From Chromatiales bacterium (GTDB lineage Bacteria > Pseudomonadota > Gammaproteobacteria > UBA6429 > Thiohalophilaceae): a stretch of 8,557 nt of DNA. Below are positions 5,679 to 8,557 of the stretch, in pieces. The position numbers and the translations under genes are program-made. The DNA lies in assembly GCA_027001895.1 (NCBI GenBank), contig JALTLP010000004.1, positions 1 through 8,557 on the forward strand, read 5' to 3'. Every line of letters begins with the position of its first letter. Positions within the stretch are counted from its first letter, which is position 1. The notes under the pieces were generated by a model that was not told where the DNA came from, did no database searches, and saw nothing but the letters and a program-made list of their open reading frames with translations.

Positions 5679-6430
5679 TGCAGTGTCCGCCCCTTACTAA
5701 AGTCCAGTGCCAGTTGTTTGTAATCTTCTGCACCGTGACTGCCTTTTCTGTATTCAAATACGGTCATACCAAAACCCGGCCCTTCAGCAAGTGCCGATGT
5801 TTCACGAATGGATGTTTTTAGTACCTGTCCCGGAAAATGAGATACCAGGTTGTCGAGCACATCTCTGGATAACTTTCTTCTAGGGTGATAACGTGTAATG
5901 GCTATCCAGGTTTTATGTTTGATTTTTAATGACTTTTCAAACTGCGCCAGCGTACCGATCAGATGTGACATACCATGTAATGCCAGATAATCACCGGCAA
6001 CCGGTATAATGATTTCATTGGTCGCATACAGGGCACTTACCACCAGGAAACCGGATGACGGTGGGCAATCGAGCAATACAAAGTCCTGGTTTTTCATTTT
6101 ACGTAATACTTTTTTTAACCGGTTAGCAATTTCTGAACTTCCCTGGTGCATTTGTTCCAGCTCGGCAAGACGTGGCCCACAGGAAACAAGCTGCATATTT
6201 TTACGTACTTCATGTGTTACATCTTTTATCGTCGTGTCTTCAAGCAGAACCTCTCCGATCCCCGGCAAGTCTTTGTCTGCCTGTCCAAGGCTAATAGTTA
6301 AACTACCCTGCGGATCCAGGTCAATCGTTGTGACTTTATGGCCCTGCATGGCAAGCATATGCCCAAGGTTTGCAACTGTTGTGGTTTTACCTACTCCACC
6401 TTTCTGATTGACAACAGACACAAGCCGCAT
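5675..6430 (-). CDS. ParA/Soj-family ATPase of the chemotaxis operon
   Basis: The 251-residue protein is a Soj-like ParA ATPase, a family that dimerises on ATP, binds DNA nonspecifically and positions cargo. Visible motifs: deviant Walker A KGGVGKTT at 10-17 (signature Lys10, Lys15), Walker A' IDLDPQGS at 36-43, Walker B FVLLDCPPS at 117-125, and a C-terminal basic patch (RYHPRRKLSR, 180-189) where Soj has DNA-contacting arginines. It has no helix-turn-helix extension, unlike plasmid type Ia ParA. No parB gene is beside it; the next gene, overlapping by 4 bp, encodes the basic-tailed STAS protein. GGAG sits 8 nt before the ATG. ParA homologues in chemotaxis operons (Vibrio ParC, Rhodobacter PpfA) place or segregate chemosensory arrays, and that role is inferred here for the soluble receptor array. 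A chromosome-segregation role is less likely given the context. Confidence 0.95.
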   Translation of the reverse strand: MRLVSVVNQKGGVGKTTTVANLGHMLAMQGHKVTTIDLDPQGSLTISLGQADKDLPGIGEVLLEDTTIKDVTHEVRKNMQLVSCGPRLAELEQMHQGSSEIANRLKKVLRKMKNQDFVLLDCPPSSGFLVVSALYATNEIIIPVAGDYLALHGMSHLIGTLAQFEKSLKIKHKTWIAITRYHPRRKLSRDVLDNLVSHFPGQVLKTSIRETSALAEGPGFGMTVFEYRKGSHGAEDYKQLALDFSKGRTLQ

Positions 6431-6438
6431 GCCATTAA

Positions 6439-6442
6439 CTCC
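6439..6442 (-). promoter_or_regulatory. Shine-Dalgarno of the ParA gene
   Basis: GGAG on the minus strand, 8 nt before the ATG at 6430. Its presence after a 243-bp gap shows the ParA gene initiates independently rather than by coupling to cheW. Confidence 0.6.
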
Positions 6443-6460
6443 ATAGTTGTTCTGTATGAA

Positions 6461-6625
6461 CTATCCAATCCAGGCTAAACCTGCCATTAACTCTTTAAAA
6501 TACTGCCATTTCGAAACGGTTTTATATTTACATTTCGATACTGTTAACAGAAACGGACATTCTCGTGGTTTTAACTCTGTCGATTTTGCTTTTGTTGCAA
6601 CACAATGTATTTTCTGTATAAACAT
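6461..6625 (-). CDS. Possible small protein (54 codons) between cheW and the ParA gene
   Basis: An open frame runs from ATG at 6625 to TAG at 6461 and encodes a basic 54-residue peptide beginning MFIQKIHCVATK and ending LMAGLAWIG, with three cysteines. An AGGTGG sequence (6631-6636) stands 5 nt upstream, a fair ribosome-binding site; an in-frame ATG at 6640 would add five residues but lacks one. It sits in operon orientation within the gap. I recognise no family, and the frame coincides with the repeats and promoter-like sequence of this AT-rich stretch, so it may be fortuitous. Confidence 0.25.
   Translation of the reverse strand: MFIQKIHCVATKAKSTELKPRECPFLLTVSKCKYKTVSKWQYFKELMAGLAWIG
6521..6547 (-). 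promoter_or_regulatory. Possible internal sigma-70-like promoter upstream of the ParA gene
   Basis: On the minus strand TTAACA (6547-6542, resembling -35 TTGACA) precedes TATAAA (6526-6521, resembling -10 TATAAT) with a 15-bp spacer, shorter than the usual 16-18. The -35 overlaps the palindrome CTGTTAACAG, a possible operator. In AT-rich sequence such matches arise by chance, so this is only a candidate. Confidence 0.22.
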
Positions 6626-6673
6626 TTTCACCACCTGCATGTAAACAACAATATTTATTTCTGTTAAACCCGT

Positions 6674-7198
6674 TTAGTCATCACTGACGGTATCGGGCAC
6701 CGACAATTCACGTGAATTGAGCATATGATCAATTTCCAGCAAGATAACCATTTTGTCTTCTACCGATGCGATTCCCTTTACGAATTCGGTATCAACGGCT
6801 GTTCCAAAGTCCGGTGAATGCTTCAGATCATCTGTTTTAACCTGATAAACATCTGAGACACCATCGACAACAATACCCATGGTACGATCTGCATGACCTT
6901 CGGATACAACGCGCAAAACAATGACAACCGTTGTTGGCCCGTATTCCAGCGTTTCAAGTTCGAAACGTCTGCGTAAGTCAATAATAGGAACGATAGTACC
7001 GCGCAAATTAATAACACCACGGATATAATCAGGCATATTTGGAATAGATGTCACTTCATCCCAGCCTTTTATTTCCTGCACACGGAGAATATCGACACCG
7101 TATTCTTCTCCTGATAACATAAAGGTAAGAAACTCGTTTATCTGAGTATCTTCAGCCGAGATATCCTGTTCTGTCATTTCTTCTGCGGCTTGTGCCAT
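6674..7198 (-). CDS. cheW: CheW, receptor-kinase coupling protein
   Basis: CheW links the receptor tip to the CheA P5 domain in the array baseplate. The 174-residue product has an acidic N-terminal tail (about 1-20) and one CheW/SH3-like double-barrel domain (about 21-165), with the hallmark RGVINLRGTIVPIIDLR at about 60-76, GIVVDGVSDV, and a C-terminal EDKMVILLEIDHML. The ATG at 7198 is chosen over an upstream in-frame TTG at 7219 because AAGGAG (7205-7210) lies exactly 6 nt before it; the TTG start would put that ribosome-binding site inside the gene. The start lies 10 bp past the cheA stop, whose TAA overlaps the Shine-Dalgarno, so cheA and cheW are coupled. It is an ordinary single-domain CheW with no ParP-like extension. 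Confidence 0.97.
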   Translation of the reverse strand: MAQAAEEMTEQDISAEDTQINEFLTFMLSGEEYGVDILRVQEIKGWDEVTSIPNMPDYIRGVINLRGTIVPIIDLRRRFELETLEYGPTTVVIVLRVVSEGHADRTMGIVVDGVSDVYQVKTDDLKHSPDFGTAVDTEFVKGIASVEDKMVILLEIDHMLNSRELSVPDTVSDD

Positions 7199-7204
7199 GT
7201 TTTG

Positions 7205-7210
7205 CTCCTT
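7205..7210 (-). promoter_or_regulatory. Shine-Dalgarno of cheW overlapping the cheA stop
   Basis: AAGGAG on the minus strand, 6 nt before ATG at 7198. Its first two bases are the last two of the cheA TAA stop (7209-7211). This fixes the cheW start. Confidence 0.85.
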
Positions 7211-8557
7211 AGGCAGCAATTATTTTGCCATTTTGGTCGTCCAGTTCTGACTTCCTGGTTGCGTCCTGATAAAGCAGGATGACACCGTTAATATCAAGAA
7301 TAAGCGCAACCGTACCATTACCAAGAATGGTTGCACCGGATAAACCGTTAACCTGTTTAAGATTTGTTTCAAGACTTTTAATAACAACCTGCTGTTGTCC
7401 GAGCAACTCATCGACAAAGATGGCAATTTTTTTGCCTTCGTTTTCTACAACAACCAGCAAGCCTTCTGAAATATCTGTCGAATCTGCTTCTATACCGAAG
7501 ATGTCATATAACCTGACAATAGGAATATAATCATCACGCAGTTTATAAACTTCAGCAGCACCGGTTACGCTGTTAATCATTTCAGGATTAACCTGCAGAG
7601 ATTCTATAATTGAAATCAACGGTACAATATAGGTTTCTGTACCAACTCGAATAAGCTGGCCATCAAGAATAGCCAGTGTCAGCGGTAAACGAATAGTAAA
7701 CACACTGCCGACACCGGGTTCGGATTTAACTTCGACGGTTCCACCTAATGCACGAATATTTCTTCGCACCACGTCCATACCCACACCACGCCCAGAAACA
7801 TCACTGATAACTTCGGCTGTTGAAAAACCCGGTGCAAAAATAAGATCGTTTATCTGTTCATTGGTAAGATTGTCTTCTTCTTTAACAATACCACTGGAAA
7901 TGGCCTTGCTTAAAATTCTTTCACGATTAAGACCGGCACCATCATCTCTGATTTCAATAACAATGTTTCCACCCTGGTGGAAGGCATTAAGCTCGATTGT
8001 TCCTGTTTCACTTTTTCCGTTTTCCAGCCTGACTTTTGGCTCTTCTATACCGTGGTCCAGAGAATTTCGCACAAGATGTACGAGTGGGTCACCAATTTTT
8101 TCCATTACGGTTTTATCAAGTTCAGTTGACTCGCCAGTAAGCACCAGTTCAATTTTCTTGTTTAACTGACTACTTAAATCATGTACAAGCCGGGGGAAAC
8201 GCTGAAAAGCAAAACTGATTGGCATCATACGAATACGCATTACACTTTCCTGTAATTCTCGCGTATGTTGTTCAAGCTGGGTCAGACCATCGTTAAGTTT
8301 TTCCAGTGCACTGCTGTCAAATTCTTCTGCGGCACCTATCTGACTTAACATGGATTGAGTTATCACAAGTTCACCCACCATATTAATCAGATCATCAACC
8401 TTATCGATATTAACCCGAATCGAAGATGATTCTGCCGGTTTTTTATTTGCTGCTTTTGTCTGTGTACGTCTTTCACCCTGACGACGATCTTCCTGACGAC
8501 GCTCAACTGGTGGTTGTGCTTCTGACAGTTGTGGTGCTGCCTGAGCAGCTTGCTCGG
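7209..8557 (-). CDS. cheA: CheA, chemotaxis histidine kinase (5' end beyond window)
   Basis: CheA autophosphorylates on a P1 histidine and passes phosphate to CheY and CheB. The frame is open to the window edge and gives 448 residues; the P1 (Hpt) and P2 domains lie outside. Seen here, numbered from the edge: a Gln/Ala/Pro and Arg-rich linker (about 1-45, with ERRQEDRRQGERR), P3 dimerisation (about 46-115, INVDKVDDLINMVGELVITQ), and P4 HATPase with N-box HLVRNSLDHGIE (about 160-171), G1 DDGAGL (204-209), GFST (243-246) and G2 GRGVGM (255-260). The P5 CheW-like domain runs from about 290 to the end. All ATP-binding motifs are intact, so an active kinase is expected. ATG at 8381 is an internal methionine of P3 (NMVGEL), not the start. 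Upstream genes, probably including cheY, are outside the window. Confidence 0.97.
   Translation of the reverse strand, partial: EQAAQAAPQLSEAQPPVERRQEDRRQGERRTQTKAANKKPAESSSIRVNIDKVDDLINMVGELVITQSMLSQIGAAEEFDSSALEKLNDGLTQLEQHTRELQESVMRIRMMPISFAFQRFPRLVHDLSSQLNKKIELVLTGESTELDKTVMEKIGDPLVHLVRNSLDHGIEEPKVRLENGKSETGTIELNAFHQGGNIVIEIRDDGAGLNRERILSKAISSGIVKEEDNLTNEQINDLIFAPGFSTAEVISDVSGRGVGMDVVRRNIRALGGTVEVKSEPGVGSVFTIRLPLTLAILDGQLIRVGTETYIVPLISIIESLQVNPEMINSVTGAAEVYKLRDDYIPIVRLYDIFGIEADSTDISEGLLVVVENEGKKIAIFVDELLGQQQVVIKSLETNLKQVNGLSGATILGNGTVALILDINGVILLYQDATRKSELDDQNGKIIAA

Larger units (their letters stand above)
6431..6673 (-). other. 243-bp cheW-ParA intergenic region with short repeats
   Basis: This is the longest gap in the window and is AT-rich compared with the genes. 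It holds a perfect palindrome CTGTTAACAG (6541-6550), TTTCGAAA (6509-6516), a direct repeat CATTTCGA (6507-6514 and 6531-6538, spaced 24 bp) and GAAACGG twice (6513-6519 and 6550-6556). No convincing terminator follows cheW: only a 5-bp stem with a 2-nt loop. It may hold an internal promoter or operator for the ParA/STAS genes and downstream genes. It also contains the small open frame listed separately. Confidence 0.4.

Noticed and set aside
5287..5700. Plus-strand 137-codon frame encoding a very hydrophobic, Phe/Ala-rich, membrane-like protein
   Set aside because: It is the antisense image of the Lys/Ala-rich tract (AAG/AAA read backwards gives Phe/Leu codons). The minus-strand protein has a recognisable STAS domain and coupling to the ParA gene.
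6541..6550. parS centromere site for the ParA protein
   Set aside because: CTGTTAACAG does not resemble the chromosomal parS consensus (TGTTTCACGTGAAACA), and no parB gene is present.
6447..6644. Plus-strand 65-codon frame in the cheW-ParA gap
   Set aside because: It has a TTG start, no ribosome-binding site, orientation against the operon, and no recognisable motif.
6661..6680. Rho-independent terminator after cheW
   Set aside because: Only a TAAAC/GTTTA stem with a 2-nt loop and no GC-rich stem or U-run is present.
7199..7219. Earlier TTG start for CheW adding seven residues
   Set aside because: It would overlap the cheA end and include the strong AAGGAG site that lies exactly 6 nt before the ATG at 7198.
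8379..8381. ATG at 8381 as the start of CheA
   Set aside because: The frame continues upstream to the window edge with genuine P3 and linker sequence (INVDKVDDLIN), so the gene is merely truncated by the window.

Overview
The window is one long minus-strand chemotaxis operon from a motile gammaproteobacterium. That assignment rests on the family-level look of the proteins and on a base composition that I judge by eye to be in the low-to-mid 40s % GC; I cannot name a genus. Every convincing gene reads right to left on the given strand: cheA (5' end outside the window) > cheW > [243-bp gap] > ParA/Soj-type ATPase > lysine-rich STAS protein > [111-bp gap with three hairpins] > soluble globin-PAS-PAS-HAMP chemoreceptor > cheR > cheD > cheB (3' end outside the window). 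No rRNA, tRNA, CRISPR array, insertion sequence or phage gene is visible.

Right part (8557-6674): the signalling core, the kinase CheA (regulatory linker, dimerisation, ATPase and CheW-like domains) and the coupling protein CheW. Middle (6673-4923): a two-gene insertion, a ParA ATPase overlapping by 4 bp a protein with a histone-H1-like Lys/Ala tail joined to a STAS domain. It is flanked by the only two sizeable non-coding stretches. Left part (4922-1): the receptor and its adaptation enzymes, in which mcp, cheR, cheD and cheB are packed with gaps of 0, 3 and 21 bp. CheY and any CheZ are not in the window.

The order cheA-cheW-mcp-cheR-cheD-cheB resembles the Pseudomonas aeruginosa Che2 (Aer2) cluster, whose soluble receptor Aer2 senses oxygen with a haem-PAS domain and ends in a WEEF-type pentapeptide that binds CheR2. 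Here the receptor also lacks membrane segments and ends in EWEEF, but its N-terminus is a Vitreoscilla-haemoglobin/flavohaemoglobin-type globin followed by two near-duplicate PAS domains. The simplest reading is a cytoplasmic O2/NO/redox-sensing array with its own methyltransferase, methylesterase and deamidase. The ParA/STAS pair probably positions or partitions that array, as ParA homologues do for chemosensory clusters in Vibrio (ParC) and Rhodobacter (PpfA).

The least described part is the ParA + basic-tailed STAS module and its link to the globin receptor. The function of the STAS protein, and the link itself, are inference.
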